Notes: generated by a model from the letters alone, not told the origin. Numbered from the stretch's first letter, positions 1 through 6,334 are shown. The stretch is DNA of 14,278 nucleotides from Bacillota bacterium (GCA_023393715.1 JAEXCD010000087.1:1-14278), one strand, 5' to 3'. Numbers and translations: made by a program.

Positions 1-75
1 TTTGAATGAGTGGGACTTGTGGTAAAATGGGAAAAGAAAATCCCATTCCATGCATCGAATGCGGTAGGAGCTTCT

Positions 76-678
76 ATGTACGAAAAATATATTAAGCGAA
101 TAATCGATGTGCTGCTCAGTACGGTTCTGCTGATTCTGACGAGCCCATTTCTGCTGCTCGCCGCCATCGCGATGAAAATTGAACATTTTCGAGAGCCGAT
201 TCTGTTCCGGCAGCTGCGCTGCGGCAAGGACGCAAAGCCCTTCACCATCTACAAGCTGCGCTCGATGTCCTCTTCCGCGCCGCCCAATGTCGCTACGGAG
301 GCATTGGACAGCGACGCCTATATTTCCCGACTCGGCCGACTTCTGCGCATCACGAGCATCGATGAAATCCCTCAGCTCTACAACATCTGGATCGGGGACA
401 TGAGCTTCATCGGCCCGCGTCCTGTCATTCTTCAGGAAACCGAGCTGATTGAGCTGCGGAAAAAGCTGGGTGTATACGCGGTGAAGCCCGGCATTACCGG
501 ATTGGCTCAGATCAATGGGCGCGATCAGCTGGGCAATGAGGAAAAAGCCGCCTTGGACAGCGAATATGTTCACTCGATCTGTTTTCGAACGGACTGCGCC
601 ATTTTCTTTCGAACCATCCCCGCGGTTCTGGCGCGACGGGGCATCAAGGAAGTGAAAAAAAATGAGCACCACGAATGA
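76..678 (+). CDS. Monotopic phosphoglycosyl transferase (bacterial sugar transferase family)
   Basis: Predicted 200-residue enzyme that moves a sugar-1-phosphate from a UDP-sugar to polyprenyl phosphate, the first membrane step of capsule, exopolysaccharide or glycan synthesis. An N-terminal hydrophobic segment (about 9-33) carries a Ser23-Pro24 pair, the break that makes the re-entrant helix of this family. The catalytic Asp-Glu pair is D96-E97 in DEIPQLYN, followed by GDMSFIGPRP (107-116) and PGITGLAQINGR further on. The length matches the minimal PglC-like form without extra membrane helices. The frame is open back to a GTG at 10, but I chose the ATG at 76 because TAGGAG lies just upstream and the protein then begins at the conserved MYEKYIKRIID-type N-terminus. 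The sugar specificity cannot be read from sequence. It heads a plus-strand run with the 56-residue ORF, tcdA and a patatin gene; no other glycan gene is visible, so a glycan locus may lie to the left. Confidence 0.93.
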   Translation: MYEKYIKRIIDVLLSTVLLILTSPFLLLAAIAMKIEHFREPILFRQLRCGKDAKPFTIYKLRSMSSSAPPNVATEALDSDAYISRLGRLLRITSIDEIPQLYNIWIGDMSFIGPRPVILQETELIELRKKLGVYAVKPGITGLAQINGRDQLGNEEKAALDSEYVHSICFRTDCAIFFRTIPAVLARRGIKEVKKNEHHE

Positions 679-832
679 CGCTTTGCCGGATATGCCGTGC
701 AAGGCGTCTTTGTTTTCTCCGCCTCCCGCTCGGAATTTTTCCCGCGCGTGGAAATTGTTCTCCGCCTCCCGCTCGAAAAACAGAAATGAAAATAAGCATA
801 AACAGAAGATAACAGAAAGCGACAACCCATGA
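662..832 (+). CDS. Possible 56-residue basic small protein, translationally coupled
   Basis: Unrecognised small ORF beginning MSTTNDALPDMPCK and ending in a Lys/Asn/Arg-rich, probably disordered tail (SKNRNENKHKQKITESDNP). Three things support translation: AAGGAAG at 646-652 lies 9 nt before the ATG; the ORF overlaps the last 17 nt of the sugar transferase gene; and its TGA overlaps the tcdA start as ATGA (829-832), the usual sign of translational coupling. The tcdA start has only a weak ribosome binding site of its own, so ribosomes ending here could feed tcdA. Against it: the ORF is short, has no family I recognise, has no obvious membrane segment or metal motif, and contains an 18-bp direct repeat read in two different frames. 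It may simply be a translated spacer. No function is assigned. Confidence 0.35.
   Translation: MSTTNDALPDMPCKASLFSPPPARNFSRAWKLFSASRSKNRNENKHKQKITESDNP
715..775. repeat. 18-bp perfect direct repeat, period 43
   Basis: TTCTCCGCCTCCCGCTCG occurs at 715-732 and again, without mismatch, at 758-775. It lies between the sugar transferase and tcdA genes, inside the possible 56-residue ORF. The period of 43 is not a multiple of three, so the copies encode different residues, which suggests a DNA- or RNA-level origin such as a small duplication rather than a protein repeat. Confidence 0.85.
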
Positions 833-1599
833 CTTCATTTTTCACACGAACCGAACGAATCATCGGCCCGGACGCCGTCGCCCGATTGGCCCGTGCCTCC
901 GTTGCCCTATTCGGCCTGGGCGGCGTCGGCGGGTATGCGCTGGAGGCGCTGACGCGTGCCGGCATCGGTGCACTCCATCTCGTCGACGCCGATGTTTTTG
1001 ATACCACCAACCTCAACCGCCAGCTTTTAGCGACACGGGATGCAATCGGACGTCGGAAAACCGACGTCGCGCGGGCGCGCGCGCTTTCGATTCGCCCCGA
1101 GATCGAAATTACAGCCTACCCCATGTTCTACCTTCCGGAAACGGCCGATCGGTTTCCGTTTGAGCGCGTCGACCTCGTACTCGACTGTGTCGACACCGTT
1201 TCCGCCAAGCTCTCTCTCGCCGAGCAGTGCGCAAGGCGGCAAATACCTTTCATTTCGTGCATGGGCACCGGGAACAAGCTCCTCTGCGCGCCGCTTCGCG
1301 TCGCTCCGATTGAAGAAACCCGGGGCTGCCCGCTTGCCCGCGTCATGCGTCGAGAGCTTCGCAGGCGCGGAATTGAACGGGTTACTGCCGTCTATTCCGA
1401 GGAACCGGCTCGAAAAAAGCATGAAGCGTGCCCCGACGATGAAAATGTACCCGGGAGCATGCCGTATCTGCCGGGATTCGCCGGCCTTTTGATCGCCGAA
1501 CAGGCGATCCTGTCTCTGATCGGCGCGCGCCCGCTCCCCATTCCCGCTCTTTCCCCGGGCATGGTCCAGGGCGCCTCAAACGCACTTCACACCGATTAA
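829..1599 (+). CDS. tcdA: tRNA threonylcarbamoyladenosine dehydratase (E1/ThiF fold)
   Basis: Predicted 256-residue cytoplasmic enzyme that uses ATP to dehydrate t6A37 in ANN-reading tRNAs to the cyclic hydantoin form ct6A. The Rossmann nucleotide site is visible as GLGGVGGYA (29-37), with an acidic residue at D53 after the second strand and TNLNRQ at 60-65, as in ThiF/MoeB/E1 adenylating enzymes. Features that single out the TcdA (CsdL/YgdL) subgroup are SCMGTGNK (143-150), the basic stretch VMRRELRRRGI (about 172-182) and VYSEEP soon after. The length of about 250-270 residues is normal for the family. There is no C-terminal rhodanese domain and no adjacent sulfur-carrier gene, which argues against a MoeB or ThiF role. 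Translation may depend on the upstream small ORF, whose stop overlaps this start, since only a weak GAAAG precedes the ATG. The patatin gene follows after 24 nt. Confidence 0.93.
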   Translation: MTSFFTRTERIIGPDAVARLARASVALFGLGGVGGYALEALTRAGIGALHLVDADVFDTTNLNRQLLATRDAIGRRKTDVARARALSIRPEIEITAYPMFYLPETADRFPFERVDLVLDCVDTVSAKLSLAEQCARRQIPFISCMGTGNKLLCAPLRVAPIEETRGCPLARVMRRELRRRGIERVTAVYSEEPARKKHEACPDDENVPGSMPYLPGFAGLLIAEQAILSLIGARPLPIPALSPGMVQGASNALHTD

Positions 1600-1623
1600 A
1601 AACACATAAAAAGGGATTCTACG

Positions 1624-2535
1624 ATGAAACCGACTTATAACAACGCCTATGAACTGATTCCCGAAGCGGCCGTCACGCGCCTGGCCTTTTCCGGCGGCGG
1701 CATTCGCTCCTATTCTCAAATCGCATTTCTGGAAGCCTTAGAGGAAGCCTCCGTCCCGATCCACGCTGTCTCCGGAACATCCATGGGCTGCGTCATTGCA
1801 ACACTCCACGCAATGGGCTTAGACGCACACTCCATCGAAGCCATCCTGCTGGACGCCGAGGATCTCCTTCTGCGCCGGGGCGATTTCAAAAACCCGCTGC
1901 TGAAGCTGCTCATTCCGCATTATGGCGGAAACAACGCCGTGGTCGATTCCGCCTCGCTTATCTCCTTTTACCGGGGCATCCTTGAAAAATATCATCTCCC
2001 GAGCACGTTCGACGCTCTGATAAAGCCGGTGGCCATCTGTTCGGTCGATTTGCTGACCGCGCGCATCGTCATCTTCACAAACGATCCGACTTCGTTTGTA
2101 CTCCCGCCGAATTCCGTTTTTTATGAGCCGAGCATTGATCTGCCGACGGCCATGGCCGCCTCCTGCGCCTATCCCCTGGCGATCTCGCCCGTACACCTCG
2201 ACGGATACCGACTGATCGACGGCGGCGTGCGCATTAACGTCCCGGTTGAGGTATTTCCGCACGAGCCCTACAGCCAGAATCTGGCCGTCTACCAGCCTTC
2301 GGTTTTAAGCACCCCGGGGCCGGCCGTCGAGCCATTGCTCCGGCTCGCGACGCGCGCCGTCGAAATCATGGGCTATCAGCTCGAAATGCAGCAGTTTAAC
2401 CACGCAGACTATGCCTATGCGATTCCCGCGAACGCATCCGCCTTTACTCTGGGAAAGGGGCGGACGGTCATCGATGAGGCGCGCGCCTATGTGCAGCTTC
2501 ATCCCCTGCCCATTCGCCACATCCGGCGTCCCTGA
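1624..2535 (+). CDS. Patatin-like phospholipase family protein
   Basis: Predicted 303-residue serine lipid acyl hydrolase of the bacterial patatin (RssA/YchK-like) group. The oxyanion-hole loop is SGGGIRSY (23-30), the nucleophile elbow is GTSMG with Ser53, and the catalytic Asp is D199 in DGG (199-201), so the Ser-Asp dyad is complete and the enzyme should be active. No signal peptide or membrane helix is seen, which points to the cytoplasm or the inner face of the membrane. The start is supported by AAAAAGGGA about 8-15 nt upstream of the ATG. The 24-nt gap from tcdA and the terminator 30 nt downstream make it the last gene of the plus-strand operon. The physiological substrate is unknown; membrane phospholipid or a lysophospholipid is a family-level guess. 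Confidence 0.9.
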   Translation: MKPTYNNAYELIPEAAVTRLAFSGGGIRSYSQIAFLEALEEASVPIHAVSGTSMGCVIATLHAMGLDAHSIEAILLDAEDLLLRRGDFKNPLLKLLIPHYGGNNAVVDSASLISFYRGILEKYHLPSTFDALIKPVAICSVDLLTARIVIFTNDPTSFVLPPNSVFYEPSIDLPTAMAASCAYPLAISPVHLDGYRLIDGGVRINVPVEVFPHEPYSQNLAVYQPSVLSTPGPAVEPLLRLATRAVEIMGYQLEMQQFNHADYAYAIPANASAFTLGKGRTVIDEARAYVQLHPLPIRHIRRP

Positions 2536-2565
2536 CGGACATGAAGCATAGAAAATGAAGACAAA

Positions 2566-2602
2566 AAAGCGACAGGCTCTCAGCATTCGAGCCTGTCGCT
2601 TT
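2566..2602. terminator. Bidirectional intrinsic terminator between convergent genes
   Basis: A perfect 14-bp stem (AAAGCGACAGGCTC at 2566-2579 pairing with 2589-2602) encloses a 9-nt loop. It is preceded by a run of A and followed by T, so it has a T-tract on both strands. It closes the plus-strand patatin operon and the minus-strand sigma/anti-sigma transcript. Confidence 0.93.
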
Positions 2603-2662
2603 TCAATAGAATTCTGCCGAACCCTTTTCGCGCCTCATTCGGCGATCGCTCAAGCCGCTCCT

Positions 2663-3469
2663 TCAATCCACTTCAAAGCTGAATTGCACGCCATCGACGA
2701 TGATGCCCTTGCGAATCGCCTGATCGGGCGCTGTCTGACCGGAAAACCAATACTCCTGCCAATACTCCGTCTCGGTCGCCGTCACGGGCGTCCCGCTCAG
2801 CTCCGCGCCCGAACCGTCGTAAAAGGCGACATATACCACCCCGTCGACCTCGCCGATATGCTCGACGCCCATCCGCTCGTCGACCAGCTTCGAGAGATCG
2901 TATAATCGAATCGGCGACTTGCCCGCCTCCGAGCGATATACGACATCCGTCCTCGGATCGACAAAAACGATGCGCCCGCTATAGCTCGCGTAAAGCTCCT
3001 TGGGCACCGTTCGATTTTCCAGAGGTTTTTGATCCTGCATCTTTTCGCGCAGCTGCTCTCCCATCTTCTCCAATACGCCCGCAGTGCGGCTCTCCTCACC
3101 CGCATATGCGGAAGACGCTGTTTCGCGTGCCCCATCCGTTGCCGCCGACTCGAGCTTGGGCTGTGCGTTATTTTCGGATGTCGGCGTGAAACTCCGCACG
3201 ACGATGAGCAGGAGACACGCCGCAACCGCCGTCCCCACGATGGTCTGGTACGACATCCACCAGGGAGCGCGCGCCTTTTTCTTACTTTTATCCCACCGCT
3301 TCTCCATCATCTGGAGCGTCTTCTGGTCAAATTCCTCCGGAAATTCATGCGGATCGGAATTGGCGATCGCCTCTGTCCACGCAATTTTCTGTTCCAGCCA
3401 CAGCCGCAGGGCATCCCGAATGAGCCGATCTTTCGAAGACGACGGTGCTCTTTTCTTTTTTTGATCCAT
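2663..3469 (-). CDS. Probable membrane anti-sigma factor (single-pass)
   Basis: Predicted 268-residue single-pass membrane protein. Residues 1-70 are charged and helical (with LWLEQKIAWTEAI), then a basic stretch KSKKKAR (61-67) precedes one hydrophobic helix (about 74-92); the rest, about 175 residues, should lie outside the cell. A Ser/Glu/Ala-rich linker leads to a C-terminal domain that looks beta-rich (GRIVFVDP, GVVYVAFYDGSG, GIIVDGVQFSFEVD). The gene starts 9 nt after the ECF sigma gene in the same direction, the standard place for a cognate anti-sigma factor, and its N-terminal half resembles clostridial anti-sigma factors in layout. No zinc-binding HxxxCxxC motif is visible, so it is not a ZAS-type factor. 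The function is inferred mainly from position and topology; I do not recognise the outer domain. GGAGGG lies just upstream of the start. Confidence 0.7.
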   Translation of the reverse strand: MDQKKKRAPSSSKDRLIRDALRLWLEQKIAWTEAIANSDPHEFPEEFDQKTLQMMEKRWDKSKKKARAPWWMSYQTIVGTAVAACLLLIVVRSFTPTSENNAQPKLESAATDGARETASSAYAGEESRTAGVLEKMGEQLREKMQDQKPLENRTVPKELYASYSGRIVFVDPRTDVVYRSEAGKSPIRLYDLSKLVDERMGVEHIGEVDGVVYVAFYDGSGAELSGTPVTATETEYWQEYWFSGQTAPDQAIRKGIIVDGVQFSFEVD

Positions 3470-3478
3470 ACCGCCCTC

Positions 3479-4000
3479 CTATCGGCGCATCATACGCGAC
3501 AGCATTTCGCGAGCGCGCTGCAGCCGTTTACGCACAGCGCTCTCTTTGATGTGGAGACTTTCGCTGATTTCCTGCCCGCTCATATCGTGTACAGCGGACA
3601 GCAAAAGAACGGTTCGGTAGCGCTCCGGCAAACGCTCGACAGCCTGCAGCGCATCGTACAGCTCGATACGTCCGATGGCATCGTTTTCAACCCTGATCGG
3701 AGCAGCGATCTCCTCCTTCAATTCCTCCCCGCGTTCCTTCTTTCGTGCGCGATAGGCATCCACCGCAAGGTGTCGGCAAATGATCGCCACGTAGGATTTT
3801 GTGCGCGGGCCGTCCTGAAAATCAACCTTGTCGATATTTTCCATCACGCGAATCATCGTCTCCTGAACGACGTCCTCTGCCGCCAAAGGGTCTTGCAGAA
3901 AGCCGTACGCAATACAGAAGCAAAGGTGCTTCGTCCGCTCGTACAGTTCGATCATTCTCTTGCGTTTTTCCGGCTCTAAGGCCATCCATACGTAGTACAT
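3479..4000 (-). CDS. ECF (group 4) RNA polymerase sigma factor
   Basis: Predicted 173-residue sigma factor that directs RNA polymerase to a specialised promoter set. Region 2 spans about 19-88, with AEDVVQETMIRV (41-52) as the usual core-binding helix and YVAIICRHLAVDAYRARKK (70-88) as the region for the -10 element. Region 4 spans about 115-168, with LPERYRTVLLL (124-134) and a helix-turn-helix at about 141-163 ending SAVRKRLQRAREML. There is no region 1 or 3, as expected for ECF sigmas. The frame is open nine codons further up, but I chose the ATG at 4000 because AAGGAGG lies 4 nt before it. The probable anti-sigma gene follows after 9 nt and the LCP gene precedes it. The leader can fold two ways, one hiding this ribosome binding site (see 4001-4079). 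Targets are unknown; envelope genes are plausible from context. Confidence 0.9.
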   Translation of the reverse strand: MYYVWMALEPEKRKRMIELYERTKHLCFCIAYGFLQDPLAAEDVVQETMIRVMENIDKVDFQDGPRTKSYVAIICRHLAVDAYRARKKERGEELKEEIAAPIRVENDAIGRIELYDALQAVERLPERYRTVLLLSAVHDMSGQEISESLHIKESAVRKRLQRAREMLSRMMRR

Positions 4001-4079
4001 AAAGCCTCCTTCGCTCCGAAGACCCATCGTATTCTAAAGCAGAGGCTCTTCATTCATAGAACGAGCGAAGAGCCTCCTT
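4001..4079 (-). promoter_or_regulatory. Sigma-gene leader with two competing stems
   Basis: Read on the minus strand, AAGGAGGCT occurs twice, at 4079-4071 and at 4011-4003, where it is the sigma ribosome binding site. Between them, AGAGCCTC (4049-4042) can pair either with the first copy (the 10-bp perfect stem 4076-4067/4051-4042) or, through about 8 pairs including one G-U, with GAGGCTTT at 4008-4001, right against the start codon. This would allow switching between an open and a hidden ribosome binding site. It is a structural inference; any ribosome binding site copy can pair with a CCTC-containing strand by chance. Confidence 0.35.
4042..4076 (-). terminator. Hairpin after the LCP gene, weak terminator or leader stem
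   Basis: The 10-bp perfect arms GAAGAGCCTC (4067-4076) and GAGGCTCTTC (4042-4051) enclose a 15-nt loop, starting 10 nt after the LCP stop codon on the minus strand. The downstream tract is only TGCTTTAGAAT, poor for intrinsic termination, so read-through into the sigma gene is likely. Confidence 0.5.
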
Positions 4080-4086
4080 GTGACAA

Positions 4087-5349
4087 CTATTCATCCCAAC
4101 CTTCGGTGTCATCGTAAAGCTCGGTTTCCTGATAGGCGTCCGCATCCTCCCGGACGGTGGGCTGCGCCGCCGGCGTCTGGCGCTCCACCCCGTTCAGCGT
4201 ATCCTGTAAGGCCTGCTTTACGTCGGCCAGACTGTTTTCATCGATTACAAAAAACCACAGCTCCGAATCCGGCATCGCGAAGCTCGGCAGCCCCATCGCC
4301 CCATCGCCAGTTAAAAATACGCTGTCAAATACCCAATCGCCCGGTTCGTCGATCTGCTGATTGACGAATTCCATAATGGAATTGGCCGGCATATTGGTCT
4401 GAATGCTATCCGAAAGGGTCGCCATGATTCCCTGAAAACGAAGCACCAGCTGCGGACTCAGAATCTTTCGGAACACCGCCTCGATGACGCGCTCCTGATT
4501 CTTCTGCCGCCCAAAATCGCCCTCGGTCAGGTTGTATCGTTCGCGAACGTACATCAGCGCCGTTTCCGCCGACAGCTCAATTTCTCCTTCGGGATAGTAC
4601 TGCCCGTCAATCGAGGTAAAGCTTTCAGGATTGTGAACGCTCACCCCGCCTACCGCGTCGATCACGTTCATAAACGATGTAAAATTCAGCCGCGCAAAAT
4701 AATTGACCGAAATGCCCAGCGCCTTTTCAAGCGTTTCAATCGAGGTGCCGATTCCGTACATTCCGGCGTGAGTCAGCTTATCGTTCTCCCACAGCCCCTC
4801 GCCCGCAATCGGCAGATACGAATCGCGAGGCACGCTGACCATGCGAATGTGGCGTGTCTTCGGGTTGATTACCGCGATGATATTGACGTCGGATCGAGAG
4901 ACCGTCTCAAGCTTGCCGAACGTATCAATACCTGAAATGTACACGACAAAGCTCTTTTCGGCTACGGAAACCTCCTTCGCCGGGTAGGCGTTATCCTGTT
5001 GGAACGCCGCCTTGGGATTATCATTATTTCTGTTTTCGTCCGCGCTTTGAATTCTGTCCAGCGCCCGCACGCCGGACTGAGCATACAGAATGGTCAGCTC
5101 CAGAAAAAAGAGCAGCAGGCTGCACAAAAAAATCCCCAGAACCTTTGACACGCTTCCCGCATGGCTCAATCCCCAGATGAGCAGCAGCAGCGCAAGAAAC
5201 ACGAGCACGCCGATAATGATCCAGCGATATTTCAGCGGCAAAATATTGTGGCGAAAAAAGAGAAAGCCCAGATAGCCGATCAAGCCGATCGCCACAAAGC
5301 TCAGAGCAATCAGAATGCTGGCCAGATTCGACGTGCGCTCTTTGTTCAT
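4087..5349 (-). CDS. LytR-CpsA-Psr (LCP) family glycopolymer transferase
   Basis: Predicted 420-residue membrane-anchored enzyme that moves lipid-linked glycopolymers (teichoic acid, capsule or similar) onto peptidoglycan at the outer face of the membrane. Three hydrophobic helices occupy about 9-31, 42-60 and 68-90. The LCP domain (about 132-330) shows SGID (139-142), RSD (152-154), VSVPRDSY (171-178) and, later, YVRERYNLTEGDFGRQKNQE, which carries the Arg/Asp residues that bind the pyrophosphate head group and metal. Three membrane helices rather than one is the CpsA-like layout. After the LCP domain come about 50 residues of unclear fold and an acidic tail (about 395-420). GGGAG stands 6 nt before the start. 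The ECF sigma gene begins 86 nt downstream in the same direction, and the sugar transferase at the left of the window makes the kind of lipid-linked precursor this family uses, although it lies in a different transcript. Confidence 0.93.
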   Translation of the reverse strand: MNKERTSNLASILIALSFVAIGLIGYLGFLFFRHNILPLKYRWIIIGVLVFLALLLLIWGLSHAGSVSKVLGIFLCSLLLFFLELTILYAQSGVRALDRIQSADENRNNDNPKAAFQQDNAYPAKEVSVAEKSFVVYISGIDTFGKLETVSRSDVNIIAVINPKTRHIRMVSVPRDSYLPIAGEGLWENDKLTHAGMYGIGTSIETLEKALGISVNYFARLNFTSFMNVIDAVGGVSVHNPESFTSIDGQYYPEGEIELSAETALMYVRERYNLTEGDFGRQKNQERVIEAVFRKILSPQLVLRFQGIMATLSDSIQTNMPANSIMEFVNQQIDEPGDWVFDSVFLTGDGAMGLPSFAMPDSELWFFVIDENSLADVKQALQDTLNGVERQTPAAQPTVREDADAYQETELYDDTEGWDE

Positions 5350-5469
5350 ACTTCACTCCCTATCTTCTCGGTAATCGTTATAAAATTATTTTACACCTTT
5401 TCCATGATATAGAAAAGACCTTTTCACCGTCCGCATTCGTTTTTCCCTGACAGCAGGCAACGGAACGAT

Positions 5470-6072
5470 TTATTTTCCAAACGCGCCCTCGATTTCATCC
5501 TGAATATTTTTCCAAATATCGGCATTGATGAGCTCGCCCGAAAATTCGACGCCCGCATCCTTTATGAGCGCCAGAGCTTCCGGCGTCCCGGACAGCCAAC
5601 CGTCCACGGTTTCCGAAATATCGTGCCACAGCCCTTCAAAGCGTTCGCGCTTGCCCTCGTCCAGCATCCCCGCTGTCTCCGCAACCTTCTGTCCGATCCA
5701 CCGGGCGTCAAATTCTTCCGAGGAAAACAACTCCATCCATTGCCCGGCGAGCTGAGCAACCTTCAGTGAGGAACCGCTCGTGCCATAGGGAAAATTTTTC
5801 ATCCCCTCCAGGACGGACTGTACCCTTTGCTGATATTCTTCGGAGATCTCGGCCGCGGCTGCGCTCTCCGCCGTACTTTCCGATTTCTCCTGAGATGAGC
5901 TGTTTTCCTCGCGTTCCGCGACCGATGCGCTCGTCTGGGATGCGGCGCTCGTCTCTTCCTGTACGCTTCCACTCTGCCCACCGTTCGATTGGCATGCGGA
6001 CAGCATGAATGCACACGCCAGCGCCAGAACAAGACGTTTTGTCATTCGAACACGGTATATATTTTTTTTCAT
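5470..6072 (-). CDS. Secreted lipoprotein of unknown function
   Basis: Predicted 200-residue lipoprotein. A basic N-terminus (MKKNIYRVRMTKR) and hydrophobic segment end in the lipobox LSAC, making Cys27 the lipidated residue after cleavage. Residues 28-75 are a Ser/Glu/Gln/Ala-rich low-complexity linker that probably spans the wall. The remaining 125 residues look helical, with several Trp residues and acidic patches, and I do not recognise the domain. The ATG at 6072 is favoured because AAAGGA lies about 8 nt upstream; starting at Met10 would still leave a working signal peptide but has no such site. It lies 120 nt upstream of the LCP gene on the same strand, so it could share its transcript, and it has its own candidate promoter with a 115-nt leader. 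A role at the cell surface is the only safe inference. Confidence 0.8.
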   Translation of the reverse strand: MKKNIYRVRMTKRLVLALACAFMLSACQSNGGQSGSVQEETSAASQTSASVAEREENSSSQEKSESTAESAAAAEISEEYQQRVQSVLEGMKNFPYGTSGSSLKVAQLAGQWMELFSSEEFDARWIGQKVAETAGMLDEGKRERFEGLWHDISETVDGWLSGTPEALALIKDAGVEFSGELINADIWKNIQDEIEGAFGK

Positions 6073-6090
6073 CGTTGATTTCCTTTCTCC

Positions 6091-6125
6091 GTAATCCCGA
6101 TCTGTAATCCGATCTGTTTCGATCT
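6091..6125. repeat. Degenerate tandem repeat in the lipoprotein leader
   Basis: Three shrinking units, GTAATCCCGATCT (6091-6103), GTAATCCGATCT (6104-6115) and GTTTCGATCT (6116-6125), lie 19-53 bases upstream of the lipoprotein start, within its presumed 5' leader. Each keeps CGATCT. Confidence 0.7.
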
Positions 6126-6193
6126 GCTCTGTATTGTCCGACGCGTCCGCACCGTTTCCTTTCCCTCGGCATGCTTTTGTCGTCGGTCAATTT

Positions 6194-6199
6194 ATTATA
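6194..6199 (-). promoter_or_regulatory. Candidate -10 box for the lipoprotein gene
   Basis: A perfect TATAAT on the minus strand, with ACCACA (3 of 6 matches) 16 nt upstream as a weak -35 box. Transcription would begin near 6187, giving a leader of about 115 nt that contains the tandem repeat at 6091-6125. Sequence match only. Confidence 0.4.
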
Positions 6200-6236
6200 C
6201 ATTACTTCCGAAACTGTGGTAGTATCTTAAAAATAA

Positions 6237-6328
6237 CCCGCAAATACACGACCATGGAAATGAGGACGAGATCGCCCGGCACATTGCGGACCGACGCGCC
6301 CGCAAATTCGCGACCATGGAAATGAGGA
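6237..6328 (+). repeat. 30-nt imperfect direct repeat carrying the aminotransferase ribosome binding site
   Basis: CCCGCAAATACACGACCATG and the following GGAAATGAGGA at 6237-6266 recur at 6299-6328 with two mismatches, period 62. The second copy runs straight into GAGGAGG, the binding site of the aminotransferase gene; the first copy ends ATGAGGACG. The pair looks like a tandem duplication of the leader. The whole 262-base gap (6073-6334) between the divergent lipoprotein and aminotransferase genes otherwise holds only the candidate promoter and the short tandem repeat. Confidence 0.85.
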
Positions 6329-6334
6329 GGACTT

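Noticed and set aside
10..75. GTG start at 10 extending the sugar transferase by 22 residues
   Set aside because: The added residues do not resemble the family, and TAGGAG is correctly placed for the ATG at 76.
6..95. Possible 29-residue ORF with a CxxC-like pair at the left edge
   Set aside because: It overlaps the start of the sugar transferase in another frame and has no visible ribosome binding site; the upstream context is outside the window.
3029..3979. 316-codon plus-strand ORF antisense to the sigma and anti-sigma genes
   Set aside because: It crosses two well-supported minus-strand genes, has no recognisable domain, and its sequence is the His/Arg/Leu-rich type produced by reading coding DNA backwards.
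5388..5393. Minus-strand TAAAAT as a -10 box for the LCP gene
   Set aside because: No acceptable -35 box at 15-19 nt; such hexamers are common in A/T-rich spacers.
5412..5425. GAAAAGACCTTTTC near-palindrome upstream of the LCP gene
   Set aside because: The arms are only six bases of A/T-rich sequence; no second site or clear promoter to pair with it. It could be an operator but is not supportable.
6220..6225. Plus-strand TAGTAT with TATACA 18 nt upstream as the aminotransferase promoter
   Set aside because: Each hexamer matches only 4 of 6 positions; position is reasonable but the evidence is too weak to list.
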